A stretch of 64,000 bases of DNA from Luteimicrobium sp049844995 (GCF_049844995.1 NZ_JBNCMC010000002.1:754442-818441); one strand, 5' to 3'; shown: positions 19,309 through 27,761, counted from the first letter of the stretch. The notes: generated from the sequence alone by a model not told the origin. Made by a program: numbers and translations.

Positions 19309-20601
19309 ATGACCGTTCCACGCCCGCGCGCCCTCCGTACCGCCGCCCTCGGCGCCGTCAGCACGCTCGCCGTGCTCGCGCTCGCAGCCTGCGACGGCGG
19401 CTCCCCGACGCCGTCGTCCGTGACGACGTCGGAGGCCGACGTGACGCCGACGACGACGCGCACCCCCGCGCCGAACGCCACCCCGACGGCGACCACGAGC
19501 CCGGCGGCGACCCCCACCCCGCCGGTGACGAAGCCGCCAGCGACGAAGCCGCCGTCGACAGCGCCCAGCACCCGCCCGCTCGCCGGAATGAGCCTCGACC
19601 AGAAGGTCGGCCAGCTGTTCATGGTGGGCGCGACCGCCACCGGACCCGAGCCCGCCACGGGGACCGCGATCAGCCGGTACCACGTCGGCAACGTCATCCT
19701 GGTGGGCCGCTCGCAGCTCGGCGTGACCCGCACGAGGGCGATCGCCGACGCGCTGCAGCGGCGCGCGACGTCGTCGGCGACGCACGGGCTGCCGCTGTTC
19801 GTCGGCGTGGACCAGGAGGGCGGCAACATCCAGGTGCTGCGCGGCCCGGGCTTCGCCACGATGCCGACGGCTCTCACGCAGGGCAAGTCTTCCCCGTCCG
19901 CGCTGCGCCGGGACGCCGCGACGTGGGGGGCCGAGCTGGCGCGCGCGGGCGTGAACCTCAACCTCTCCCCCGTCATGGACACGGTGCCGAGCCCCGCTGA
20001 CAACGCGTCGAACGCCCCGGTGGGCTACTGGCACCGCCAGTTCGGGTACACGCCCGCCACGGTCTCCTCGCACGGCGTCGCGTTCCTCCGGGGCATGCAC
20101 GACGCCGACGTGGCGACGACGATCAAGCACTTCCCCGGGCTCGGCCGCGTGCAGGGCAACACGGACTTCACGTCGGGCGTGAAGGACACGGTGACCACGG
20201 CCGACGACCCGTACCTCGCGCCGTTCGAGGCCGGCATCGCGGCGGGCACCGAGGCCGTCATGACGTCCACCGCGATCTACACCCGGATCGACCCCCACGA
20301 CCCCGGGGCGTTCTCCCGCACCGTCGTGACGGGCCTGCTGCGCGGGAAGCTCGGCTTCGACGGCGTCGTCATCACGGACGACGTCTCGAGCGCGAAGCAG
20401 GTGGCGGCCTGGAGCCCGGGGCAGCGCGCCGTCAAGGCGATCGCTGCAGGCAACGACATCGTCCTGGCCGGGAGGCCCGAGCAGATCCCCGCGATGACCG
20501 CCGCCGTGATCGCCAGGGCGAAGGCCGACCCCGCCTTCGCGCAGCAGGTCGACGCCTCCGCGACGCGCGTCGTCACCGCGAAGAGCCACCTGGCGGGCTG
20601 A
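19309..20601 (+). CDS. Glycoside hydrolase family 3 lipoprotein (beta-N-acetylhexosaminidase-like)
   Basis: This is a 430-residue secreted lipoprotein. The signal peptide ends in LAAC with the lipid-carrying Cys28, followed by a Thr/Pro-rich linker (about 30-90) and a GH3 barrel. Family marks are SLDQKVGQLFMVG, VGVDQEGGNIQ and KHFPG beginning at Lys273. The nucleophile Asp357 is in VVITDDVSS. NagZ-type enzymes carry an Asp-His pair after KHFPGHG as acid/base; here the text is KHFPGLGRVQGNTDF with no His. It is probably a peptidoglycan amino-sugar hydrolase or a relative with changed chemistry. Start: ATG at 19309. It is divergent from the GntR-type gene. Confidence 0.9.
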   Translation: MTVPRPRALRTAALGAVSTLAVLALAACDGGSPTPSSVTTSEADVTPTTTRTPAPNATPTATTSPAATPTPPVTKPPATKPPSTAPSTRPLAGMSLDQKVGQLFMVGATATGPEPATGTAISRYHVGNVILVGRSQLGVTRTRAIADALQRRATSSATHGLPLFVGVDQEGGNIQVLRGPGFATMPTALTQGKSSPSALRRDAATWGAELARAGVNLNLSPVMDTVPSPADNASNAPVGYWHRQFGYTPATVSSHGVAFLRGMHDADVATTIKHFPGLGRVQGNTDFTSGVKDTVTTADDPYLAPFEAGIAAGTEAVMTSTAIYTRIDPHDPGAFSRTVVTGLLRGKLGFDGVVITDDVSSAKQVAAWSPGQRAVKAIAAGNDIVLAGRPEQIPAMTAAVIARAKADPAFAQQVDASATRVVTAKSHLAG

Positions 20602-20723
20602 CCGCGATGCCGGACCGCGACGGCCGGGTGGTCAGGTGGACGTCAGGCTCGCCGCCCTACCGTCGGCGCCATGCCGCCCCGCACCCGCGTCACGTCCGCC
20701 GCCCCGCCCTCGGCCCTCGCGCG

Positions 20724-21368
20724 ATGAGCGGCGTCCTCGACCCCGCCGCCCTGCTGACCGGCGCCGGCGCCTGGGTCAGTCTCGTGATCGCTGCTCTCGT
20801 CCTCGTCGAGACGGGGCTGCTGTTCCCGTTCCTGCCCGGCGACAGCCTGATCTTCACCGCCGCGCTGCTCGGACCCACGCTCCACCTGCCGCTGGGGTGG
20901 CTGATCGTCGTCGTGAGCGCGGCGGCGGTCGCGGGCGACGCGCTCGGCTACGGGATCGGGCGCCGGTGGGGACCCGCCCGGTTCAAGCCCGGCGCCCGGG
21001 TGCTGCGCCCCGAGTACCTCGCCCAGGCGGACCGGCTCCTCGCCCGGTACGGCGGACGAGCCGTCGTCCTGTCGCGGTTCGTCGCCTTCGCGCGGACGTT
21101 CGTCCCGCCGGCCGTGGGGATGTCCTCGATGCGGTACCGCACGTTCCTGCGGTGGAACGTGCTCGGCGCCGTCGCCTGGGCCACGACGTTCGCGCTCGCG
21201 GGGCACTGGCTCGGGCACGTGCCTGTCGTCGCGGCGCACGTCGACCTCATCGCGACGGCGCCGGTCGTGCTGTCGGTCGTACCGATCGTCTGGCACGCGC
21301 GCCGGCGTGCCCGCCGGACGCCGACGGTGACCGTCGGCCAGCACGTGGGTCCGGCCGCTCGCTCCTAG
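20724..21368 (+). CDS. DedA family membrane protein
   Basis: This 214-residue membrane protein belongs to the DedA/SNARE-associated family, which includes undecaprenyl-phosphate and other lipid flippases needed for envelope homeostasis. Signatures are ETGLLFPFLPGDSLIFTAALLG (about 31-52), GDALGYGIGRRWG, and RFVAFARTFVPPAVGMSSMRYRTFLRWN with the conserved Arg residues. The ATG at 20724 is chosen because the family motif then starts near residue 30; the open frame further upstream is low-complexity. A possible 18-codon reading frame starting at ATG 20671 ends in a TGA overlapping this ATG. The fetB-like gene follows closely. Confidence 0.92.
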   Translation: MSGVLDPAALLTGAGAWVSLVIAALVLVETGLLFPFLPGDSLIFTAALLGPTLHLPLGWLIVVVSAAAVAGDALGYGIGRRWGPARFKPGARVLRPEYLAQADRLLARYGGRAVVLSRFVAFARTFVPPAVGMSSMRYRTFLRWNVLGAVAWATTFALAGHWLGHVPVVAAHVDLIATAPVVLSVVPIVWHARRRARRTPTVTVGQHVGPAARS

Positions 21369-21371
21369 GCT
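21366..21371 (+). promoter_or_regulatory. -10-like hexamer for leaderless fetB-like gene
   Basis: TAGGCT overlaps the DedA stop codon and is followed by six bases and a GTG at 21378. Confidence 0.4.
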
Positions 21372-21377
21372 GTGCCC

Positions 21378-22136
21378 GTGGTGGCAACCTCCGGACCTGC
21401 GGTCCTCGTCGCGCTGGTCGCGCTCGTCGCCGTCGCGGTCCTCGCCTCGACCCTCGGCCGCCTCCGCACGGGACGCGACGTCGTCACCGCTGCGGCGCGC
21501 GCCGTCGTGCAGCTCGCCGTCGTCTCGCTGGTCATCGCGTTCGTCCTGCGGTCGCTGGCCTGGTCGCTGCTCTTCACCCTCGTGATGTTCGCCGTGGCCG
21601 TCGCGACGACGTCGCGCCGGATCGGCGCGCCCCGCGCCTGGCCGTGGGCCGCGGCGGCGATGGCCTGCGGGCTGGTCCCGACGCTCACGATCATCTTCGC
21701 GACCCGGGCCGTCCCGTTCGACGGGCCGGCGCTGGTGCCGTTCGCGGGCATCGTCATCGGCGGCACGATGAACGCCCACTCGCTCGCCGGCCGCCGCGTG
21801 TTCGCCGCGCTGCGCGACCAGCACCCGAGCTACGAGGCTGCCCTCGCGCTGGGACTGGTCCCGGACGACGCGGTCGACGTCGTCGCGCAGCACCTCGTGC
21901 CCGAGGCGCTCGTGCCCGGCCTCGACCAGACGCGCACCGTGGGCCTGGTGACGCTGCCGGGGGCGTTCGTCGGCGTCCTGCTCGGCGGCGGGACGCCCCT
22001 CCAGGCGGGCGCGGCCCAGGTGCTCGTGCTCGTCGGGCTCCTCGCCGCGCAGACCGTCACCGTCGGGCTCGCCTACGAGCTCGTGCGCCGCGGGCACCTC
22101 CTGCCCGCCGACCTGCGCGCGAGCCGCTGGACCTGA
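21378..22136 (+). CDS. FetB/UPF0014 family ABC transporter permease
   Basis: This roughly 252-residue protein with seven hydrophobic segments matches the FetB (YbbM, UPF0014) family, permease of the FetAB exporter that raises resistance to iron-dependent oxidative stress in Escherichia coli. Marks are VVQLAVVSLVIAFVL, the conserved GIVIGGTMNAHSLAGRR (about 125-142) and GLVTLPGAFVGVLLGGGTPLQAGAAQV, typical of the C-terminal half. No FetA-type ATPase is adjacent. The GTG at 21378 fits a TAGGCT-N6 leaderless start; an in-frame GTG six bases earlier is possible. Confidence 0.88.
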   Translation: MVATSGPAVLVALVALVAVAVLASTLGRLRTGRDVVTAAARAVVQLAVVSLVIAFVLRSLAWSLLFTLVMFAVAVATTSRRIGAPRAWPWAAAAMACGLVPTLTIIFATRAVPFDGPALVPFAGIVIGGTMNAHSLAGRRVFAALRDQHPSYEAALALGLVPDDAVDVVAQHLVPEALVPGLDQTRTVGLVTLPGAFVGVLLGGGTPLQAGAAQVLVLVGLLAAQTVTVGLAYELVRRGHLLPADLRASRWT

Positions 22137-22172
22137 GCCGGACCGCGGCCCCGGGCCGTCCGTCCGTCGTCG

Positions 22173-23327
22173 TCAGAGCTGGTGGCCGAGCTTGTACTCG
22201 CCCCTCTTCCAGTCCGGGAGCTCGTGGCCCTCGCGGCTGTAGGAGAATCCGTCGGCGCCGATGGTCACGGCGAGCTCGCTGGCGTCCGTGCGGGCGAGGA
22301 CGGGCTGGGGGTTGCCGTCGAGGTCGAGCACGAGGGACGCGTCGGTGTACCAGGACGGGACGACGGGGTTGCCCCACCAGTCGCGGCGCTGGTTGTCGTG
22401 CACGTCCCACGTGACGACAGGGTTGTCGGGGTCGCCCGTGTAGTAGTCCTGCGTGTAGATCTCCAGGCGGTGGCCGTCGGGGTCGCGCAGGTAGAGGTAG
22501 AACGCGTTCGAGACGCCGTGACGCCCGGGGCCGCGCTCGATGCAGTCGGACCGCCGCAGCGCCCCGAGCTTGTCGCAGATCGCGAGGATGTTGTGCTTCT
22601 CGTGGGTCGCGAACGCGACGTGGTGCATGCGCGGGCCGTCGCCCCCCGTCATCGCGGTGTCGTGGACGGTCGGCTTGCGGCGCAGCCACGCGGCGTAGAC
22701 GGTGCCGTCCTCGTCCTGGATGTCCTCGGTGACCCGGAACCCGAGGTCCTGCAGGTACGACACCGCGCGCGGGACGTCCGGCGTGACCTGGTTGAAGTGG
22801 TCGATCCGGACGAGCGCGCCCGGCGTGTGCAGGTCGTAGCGCCACGCGAGGCGCTCGACGTGGTCGACGTCGTGGAAGAACTCGTAGGGGAACCCGAGCG
22901 GGTCCGTGACGCGGACGCTGTCCCCGACGCCCCGGACCCAGCCGCCCGGCCGACGCTCGACCCGGCAGCCGAGCTCGCTGAAGAACGCGACGGCCTTGTC
23001 GAGGTCCTCGGGCGCCCGGACCCGGTAGGAGAACGCGGCGACCGCGGCGACGGGGCCGCGTCGGAGCACGAGGTTGTGGTGGATGAACTCCTCGAGCGAG
23101 CGCAGGTAGACGGCGTCGTCGTCCTCCTCGGTGACGACGAGGCCGAGCACGTCGACGTAGAACTCGCGCGAGGCGGCGAGGTCCGTCACCACGAGCTCCA
23201 TCGAGGCGCACCGCAGGATGTCGGGCGGCGGCGACTGCGGCGTCGGCACGGGGTGGTCGGACCGGATCGGGGCCTCCGGGGAGACGTAGAACCCGGACGA
23301 GGTGAGGGTCTTGTCGCTGTGAGTCAT
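22173..23327 (-). CDS. hpaD: 3,4-dihydroxyphenylacetate 2,3-dioxygenase
   Basis: This 384-residue type I extradiol dioxygenase opens the ring of homoprotocatechuate at the meta position to give 5-carboxymethyl-2-hydroxymuconic semialdehyde. It has two vicinal-oxygen-chelate modules: about 40-160 without metal ligands, and about 172-295 carrying the likely 2-His-1-Glu site: His177 (RIDHFNQ), His236 of the pair MHHVAF, and Glu289 (HRLEIY). Length and sequence resemble the Brevibacterium and Arthrobacter enzymes. The C-terminal NQRRDWWGNPVVPSWY tail is typical. Start: ATG at 23327, 29 bp after hpaE in a GntR-hpaE-hpaD unit. Confidence 0.95.
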   Translation of the reverse strand: MTHSDKTLTSSGFYVSPEAPIRSDHPVPTPQSPPPDILRCASMELVVTDLAASREFYVDVLGLVVTEEDDDAVYLRSLEEFIHHNLVLRRGPVAAVAAFSYRVRAPEDLDKAVAFFSELGCRVERRPGGWVRGVGDSVRVTDPLGFPYEFFHDVDHVERLAWRYDLHTPGALVRIDHFNQVTPDVPRAVSYLQDLGFRVTEDIQDEDGTVYAAWLRRKPTVHDTAMTGGDGPRMHHVAFATHEKHNILAICDKLGALRRSDCIERGPGRHGVSNAFYLYLRDPDGHRLEIYTQDYYTGDPDNPVVTWDVHDNQRRDWWGNPVVPSWYTDASLVLDLDGNPQPVLARTDASELAVTIGADGFSYSREGHELPDWKRGEYKLGHQL

Positions 23328-23355
23328 GTCAGGCGTCCTTGCCGTGAGCCCGCGA

Positions 23356-24867
23356 TCAGCTCGCGCCGAAGGTCGGGTTGTGGACCGCGCCGAGCGTGAT
23401 GTGCACGGCCTGCTGGTGCGTGTAGAAGTCGATCGAGCGGTACCCGCCCTCGTGGCCCAGCCCCGAGGCCTTGACCCCGCCGAAGGGGGTGCGCAGGTCG
23501 CGGACGTTGTTGGAGTTGAGCCACACCATCCCGGCGTCGATCGCGCCGGCGACGTGGTGCGCCCGCTTGAGGTCGTTCGTCCACACGTACGCCGCCAGCC
23601 CGTAGGCGGTGTCGTTCGCGAGGGCGACGGCGTCGTCGTCGGTGTCGAAGGGCGTGATCGCGACCACGGGCCCGAAGATCTCCTCCTGGAAGATCCGGGC
23701 GCGCGGGTCGACGTCGGCGAAGACGGTGGGCGCAACGAAGTTGCCCGTCTCGAAGCCCTGGGGCCGCCCGCCGCCCGCGACCAGGCGTCCCTCGCTCTTG
23801 CCCAGCTCGACGTACGACATGACCTTGGCGAAGTGCTCGGGGTGCACGAGCGCGCCGACCTCGGTCGCGGCGTCGTGCGGGTAGCCGACCTTCACACGCC
23901 TCGCCTGCGCGGCGTAGCGCTCGACGAACGCGTCGTACACGTCGCGCTGGACGAGGATGCGGCTGCCGGCGGTGCAGCGCTCACCGTTGAGCGAGAAGAC
24001 CCCGAAGATCGTCGCGTCGACCGCGGCGTCGAGGTCGGCGTCGGCGAACACCACCGCCGGGGACTTGCCTCCGAGCTCCATCGAGAGGCCCTTGAGGTGG
24101 GGCGCGGCGTTCGCGAAGATCGTCTGCCCGGTCCGCGACTCGCCGGTGAACGAGATCAGCGGGACGTCCGGGTGCCTGACGAGCGCGTCGCCGGCCTCCT
24201 CGCCGAGGCCGTTGACCAGGTTGAAGACACCGGCCGGCACGCCCGCCTCCTCGAAGATGCCCGCCCAGAGCGAAGCCGACAGCGGCGTGAACTCGGCGGG
24301 CTTGAGGACGACCGTGTTGCCGGTCGCCAGCGCCGGGGCCAGCTTCCACGACTCGAGCATGAACGGCGTGTTCCACGGCGTGATGAGCCCGGCGACGCCG
24401 ATCGGCATGCGGTTGACGTAGTTGAGCTGGCGGCCCGGCACCTTGAAGGCGCCGTCCGACTGCGCGACGACGAGGTCCGCGAAGAACCGGAAGTTCTCCG
24501 CGGCGCGCCGCGCCTGGCCCAGGGCCTGGGTGATCGGCAGGCCCGAGTCGAAGCTCTCGAGCTCCGCGAGACGGGCGTCGCGCGACTCCACGAGGTCGGC
24601 GATCCGGTGCAGGACGCGCGACCGCTCGCGCGGGAGCATCCGTGGCCAGGGGCCGTCGTCGAACGCCCGACGCGCGGCCGCGACCGCCAGGTCCATGTCG
24701 GCCTTCTGCCCCGCCGCAGCCTGGACGTAGGTCTCGTTGGTGACGGGGTCCAGGACGTCGAAGGTGCCGCCGTCGACCGAGTCGACGAACGCGCCGTCGA
24801 CATAGTGGCGGATCCGTTCCGGGAGGCCGGCGGGCAGGCGATGGGTGGAGTCGGGCAGGTCGGTCAT
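23356..24867 (-). CDS. hpaE: 5-carboxymethyl-2-hydroxymuconate semialdehyde dehydrogenase
   Basis: This 503-residue NAD-dependent aldehyde dehydrogenase oxidises the semialdehyde made by HpaD. The catalytic Cys298 lies in NGERCTAGSR and the general base Glu264 in LSMELGGKSP. The cofactor region has ITPWNTPFM and FTGESRTG. The assignment as HpaE rather than a generic aldehyde dehydrogenase comes from the coupled hpaD gene and close resemblance to that subfamily (for example ESFDSGLPITQALGQ). The ATG at 24867 overlaps the upstream regulator's stop by 4 bp. The later isomerase, decarboxylase, hydratase and aldolase steps are not encoded in this window. Confidence 0.93.
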   Translation of the reverse strand: MTDLPDSTHRLPAGLPERIRHYVDGAFVDSVDGGTFDVLDPVTNETYVQAAAGQKADMDLAVAAARRAFDDGPWPRMLPRERSRVLHRIADLVESRDARLAELESFDSGLPITQALGQARRAAENFRFFADLVVAQSDGAFKVPGRQLNYVNRMPIGVAGLITPWNTPFMLESWKLAPALATGNTVVLKPAEFTPLSASLWAGIFEEAGVPAGVFNLVNGLGEEAGDALVRHPDVPLISFTGESRTGQTIFANAAPHLKGLSMELGGKSPAVVFADADLDAAVDATIFGVFSLNGERCTAGSRILVQRDVYDAFVERYAAQARRVKVGYPHDAATEVGALVHPEHFAKVMSYVELGKSEGRLVAGGGRPQGFETGNFVAPTVFADVDPRARIFQEEIFGPVVAITPFDTDDDAVALANDTAYGLAAYVWTNDLKRAHHVAGAIDAGMVWLNSNNVRDLRTPFGGVKASGLGHEGGYRSIDFYTHQQAVHITLGAVHNPTFGAS

Positions 24868-25577
24868 GGCGTCTCCTTCGATGCCGTGGTGCTCCGCGGC
24901 GCCCCGTCGGGGTGCCGGAGGGCGAGGTAGGCGTCCAACGTCGCCCAGCGGTGGCGCCGGGCGGCGAGCTCGATCTCGAGCGGGTCCGCGCCGCCCTCGA
25001 CGAGCGCGAGGAGCTGCCCGTGCTCGCGGACCGACTCGGCCGCGCGGCCGGGGACGAACGCGAACGTCGACGTCCTCAGCCCGGACAGGCGTACCCACCC
25101 CCGGTGCACCTCCTCGAGCAGGTACGCGTTGGGGCAGGCGCGGTAGAGCGCCGAGTGGAACTCCTGGTTGAGCGAGGTGAACGTGCGTGGGTCGAGGTCG
25201 TCCGCGAGCAGCGTCATCCGGTCGTTGATCGCGCGGGCGTCGTCGAGGTCGGCGGGGGTCAGGAGCGGGGCCGACAGCGCCGTCGCCGCACCCTCGACGA
25301 CGCCGAGGGTCTGCATGACCTCGGTGTAGCCGCTCTCGTCGACGAGCGAGACGCGCGCACCGACGTTGCGCTCGTGCGTCACGAGCCCCTCCGCCTCCAG
25401 CCGGCGCAGCGCCTCGCGCACCGGGACGACGCTCATCCCCAGGTCGCCCGCGAGCGTGCTGAACACCAGCCGGTAGCCCGGGCCGTACTCCTGCCCGACG
25501 ATGCGGTCGCGGATCCACTCGTACGCGACCTGCGACTTGCTCGGCGTCACCGGTGGCGCCGTGTTCGACGTGACCAT
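24864..25577 (-). CDS. GntR-family regulator (FCD) of the homoprotocatechuate genes
   Basis: This 237-residue protein has an N-terminal winged helix (YEWIRDRIVGQEYGPGYRLVFSTLAGDLGMSVVPVREALRRLEAEG) and an FCD helical domain with TLGVVEGAATALSA, LNQEFHSALYRACPN and EHGQLLALVEGG. It is the first gene of the hpa unit, coupled to hpaE by ATGA. A 15-bp palindrome 33 bp upstream of its start is the likely operator. The inducer is probably a phenylacetate-type pathway intermediate (inferred from context). Start: ATG at 25577 with a GAGGGAG site upstream. Confidence 0.93.
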   Translation of the reverse strand: MVTSNTAPPVTPSKSQVAYEWIRDRIVGQEYGPGYRLVFSTLAGDLGMSVVPVREALRRLEAEGLVTHERNVGARVSLVDESGYTEVMQTLGVVEGAATALSAPLLTPADLDDARAINDRMTLLADDLDPRTFTSLNQEFHSALYRACPNAYLLEEVHRGWVRLSGLRTSTFAFVPGRAAESVREHGQLLALVEGGADPLEIELAARRHRWATLDAYLALRHPDGAPRSTTASKETP

Positions 25578-25610
25578 GAGCTCCCTCGCTCGTGTGGACC
25601 TCGCGTGATC

Positions 25611-25625
25611 TCAGATCGTATCTGA
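25611..25625. promoter_or_regulatory. Operator palindrome upstream of hpa regulator
   Basis: TCAGAT-CGT-ATCTGA is a perfect inverted repeat with a 3-bp centre located 33 bp before the GntR start. Its form fits FCD-type GntR regulators, and it is the only such palindrome in the gap between the hpa unit and lpdA. Confidence 0.6.
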
Positions 25626-25666
25626 TCCGCCGGGCCCGGGTCACCGTCGGGCAGACGAACGGCCAG

Positions 25667-25710
25667 AAAAGCGAACGGCGGCCGGCTCCCCGCTCGGGAG
25701 TCGGCCGCCG
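25667..25710 (-). terminator. Intrinsic terminator after lpdA
   Basis: Reading the minus strand, a 15-bp stem (25710-25696 with 25690-25676, one G-U type mismatch) with a 5-base loop is followed within a few bases by UUUU at 25670-25667. It lies 19 bp after the lpdA stop and is the clearest rho-independent terminator in the window. Confidence 0.75.
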
Positions 25711-25729
25711 TCGTCGGGCGCAAAGTGCG

Positions 25730-27142
25730 TCAGATGTTGATCATGTGCCCCACGAGCCCGTGGAACGCCTCCTGCAGCGCCTCGGACAGCGTCGGGTGCG
25801 TGTGCACGTTGCGCGCAAGCTCGTTGGCGGTCAGGTCCCACTTCTGCGCGAGCGTGAGCTCGGGGAGCAGCTCGGAGACGTCGGGGCCGATGAGGTGGCC
25901 GCCGAGCAGCTCGCCGTACTCGGAGTCGGCGATGAGCTTGACGAACCCGACCGGGTCGCCGAGGCCGTGCGCCTTGCCGTTGGCCATGAACGGGAACTTG
26001 GCGACGGTGATCTCGCGGCCGTTGGCCTCGGCCTCCGCGCGGGCCTGGGCCTCGGTGAGGCCGAAGCTCGCGACCTGCGGCTGGCAGAAGGTGGCGCGCG
26101 GCATCATGCGGTAGTCGCCGAGCGGCAGCGTCTCGGCGCCGCCGATCGTCTCGGCTGCGACGACGCCCTGCGCCTCGGCCACGTGGGCGAGCTGGAGCTT
26201 CGCGGTGACGTCGCCGATCGCGTAGATGCTCGGCACGTTGGTGCGCATCGAGTCGTCGATCGCGATGGCGCCGCGCTCGGTCAGCTCGACGCCCGTGTTC
26301 TCCAAGCCGTAGCCCGTGACGTTCGGCGCGAAGCCGACCGACATGAGCACCTTGTCGGCGACGAGCTGGCCGGGCTTGCCGTCCTTGCCGGTGAACGTGA
26401 CGGTGACCTCGGAGCCGCCGTCGACGACGGTCTCCACCTTGGTCGACGCGAGGATGTCGATGCCGAGCTTCTTGTACTGCTTGGTGATCTCCTTGGAGAC
26501 CTCCTCGTCCTCGTTCGGCAGCGCGCGGTCGAGGAACTCGACGATCGTCACGTCCACGCCGTAGTTGCGCAGCACGTAGCCGAACTCCATGCCGATGGCG
26601 CCGGCGCCGACGATGACGATCGACTTCGGCAGCTCGCGGGTGAGGATCTGCTTCTCGAACGTGACGACGTTCTCGGAGAGCTCCACGCCCGGGAGGAGCC
26701 GCACGGTCGAGCCGGTCGCGATGATCGCGTTGGCGAACGTGATCCGCTCGGACGAGCCGTCGGCCTTGGTCACGTCGAGCGTGTTCGCGTCGACGAACGA
26801 CCCGCGACCGTCGTACTCGGTGATCTTGTTCTTCCGCATGAGGAAGTGGACGCCCTTGACGCGCCCCTCGGCCACCTCGCGGCTGCGGTCGAACGCCGCG
26901 CCGAAGTCGATGGTGGTCTCGCCCGAGATGCCGAAGAGGGCCTTCTCGTGGTTCAGCAGGTGCGCGAGCTCCGCGTTGCGCAGGAGCGCCTTGGACGGGA
27001 TGCAGCCCACGTTGAGGCAGACACCGCCCCAGTACTTCTCCTCCACGACGGCGGTACGCAGGCCGAGCTGCGCTGCGCGCACAGCCGCGACGTACCCACC
27101 AGGTCCAGCACCGAGAACGACGACGTCGAAGTGTTCAGCCAC
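25730..27142 (-). CDS. lpdA: Dihydrolipoyl dehydrogenase
   Basis: This 470-residue FAD-disulfide oxidoreductase is the E3 subunit that reoxidises dihydrolipoamide in 2-oxoacid dehydrogenase complexes. Marks in order: FAD-binding VVLGAGPGGYVAAVRAA (about 8-24), the redox disulfide GGVCLNVGCIPSK (Cys42 and Cys47), NAD-binding IVIVGAGAIGMEFGYVLRNYG (about 177-197), the second FAD motif IYAIGDVT, and the C-terminal HTHPTLSE with the active-site His-Glu pair. Length is normal. GTG start at 27142 seven bases after TAGGCT, so probably leaderless. It is monocistronic, ending in a strong terminator. Confidence 0.98.
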   Translation of the reverse strand: MAEHFDVVVLGAGPGGYVAAVRAAQLGLRTAVVEEKYWGGVCLNVGCIPSKALLRNAELAHLLNHEKALFGISGETTIDFGAAFDRSREVAEGRVKGVHFLMRKNKITEYDGRGSFVDANTLDVTKADGSSERITFANAIIATGSTVRLLPGVELSENVVTFEKQILTRELPKSIVIVGAGAIGMEFGYVLRNYGVDVTIVEFLDRALPNEDEEVSKEITKQYKKLGIDILASTKVETVVDGGSEVTVTFTGKDGKPGQLVADKVLMSVGFAPNVTGYGLENTGVELTERGAIAIDDSMRTNVPSIYAIGDVTAKLQLAHVAEAQGVVAAETIGGAETLPLGDYRMMPRATFCQPQVASFGLTEAQARAEAEANGREITVAKFPFMANGKAHGLGDPVGFVKLIADSEYGELLGGHLIGPDVSELLPELTLAQKWDLTANELARNVHTHPTLSEALQEAFHGLVGHMINI

Positions 27143-27149
27143 GGGTCCG

Positions 27150-27155
27150 AGCCTA
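27150..27155 (-). promoter_or_regulatory. -10-like hexamer for leaderless lpdA
   Basis: TAGGCT on the minus strand, seven bases upstream of the lpdA GTG. Confidence 0.45.
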
Positions 27156-27219
27156 GGCCACGCGAGCGCGTGGTCCCCAACCGCAGGTGCCGATCATCGA
27201 CGTGAGATCGCGGACACTT

Positions 27220-27735
27220 TCAGCGACCGCCCCCGCGCACGAGGTCGACGCCCTTGTTCGCGAGCTGGTCGGCCCGCTCGTTGCCGGGGTCGCCGGCGTG
27301 GCCCTTGACCCACACCCAGCGCACCTGGTGCCGCGCGACCTCGTCGTCGAGCGACTGCCAGAGCTCGACGTTCTTGACCGGCTTCTTGTCCTTGGTCCGC
27401 CAGCCGTTGCGCTTCCAGCCCACGATCCACGACTTCATGCCGTTCATGACGTACGACGAGTCGACGTGGAGCGTCACGTCGCACGGACGGGTGAGGGCGC
27501 GGAGGCCCTCGATGACCGCGGTGAGCTCCATGCGGTTGTTCGTGGTCGTCGGGTCGCCGCCGAAGAGCTCCTTCTCGCGCCCCTTCGACCGCATGAGCAC
27601 GCCCCACCCGCCGGGGCCCGGGTTGCCCTTGCACGCGCCGTCGGTCCACATCTCGACGACGGTCAGCTCGCCGCGCTCGTCGGGCGGGACGGCAGACGGG
27701 TCGGGCGGGGTGACGAGGGCGGTCTCTTCGGGCAC
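27220..27735 (-). CDS. rnhA: Ribonuclease HI
   Basis: This 171-residue RNase HI cleaves the RNA strand of RNA-DNA hybrids. The catalytic acidic residues are visible: Asp32 (WTDGACKGNPGPGGWG), Glu70 (NNRMELTAV), Asp92 (HVDSSYV), Asp156 (NERAD), plus the flexible-loop His146 (KGHAGD). The N-terminus has about 25 extra residues compared with the E. coli enzyme. The GTG at 27735 is preceded by TAAGGT-N6, the leaderless pattern; an in-frame internal start is possible but would remove part of the non-conserved tail only. Confidence 0.97.
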   Translation of the reverse strand: MPEETALVTPPDPSAVPPDERGELTVVEMWTDGACKGNPGPGGWGVLMRSKGREKELFGGDPTTTNNRMELTAVIEGLRALTRPCDVTLHVDSSYVMNGMKSWIVGWKRNGWRTKDKKPVKNVELWQSLDDEVARHQVRWVWVKGHAGDPGNERADQLANKGVDLVRGGGR

Positions 27736-27741
27736 GGCCCC

Positions 27742-27747
27742 ACCTTA
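27742..27747 (-). promoter_or_regulatory. -10-like hexamer for leaderless rnhA
   Basis: TAAGGT on the minus strand is followed by six bases and the rnhA GTG. Confidence 0.4.
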
Positions 27748-27761
27748 GGGTGCGGCGCGCG

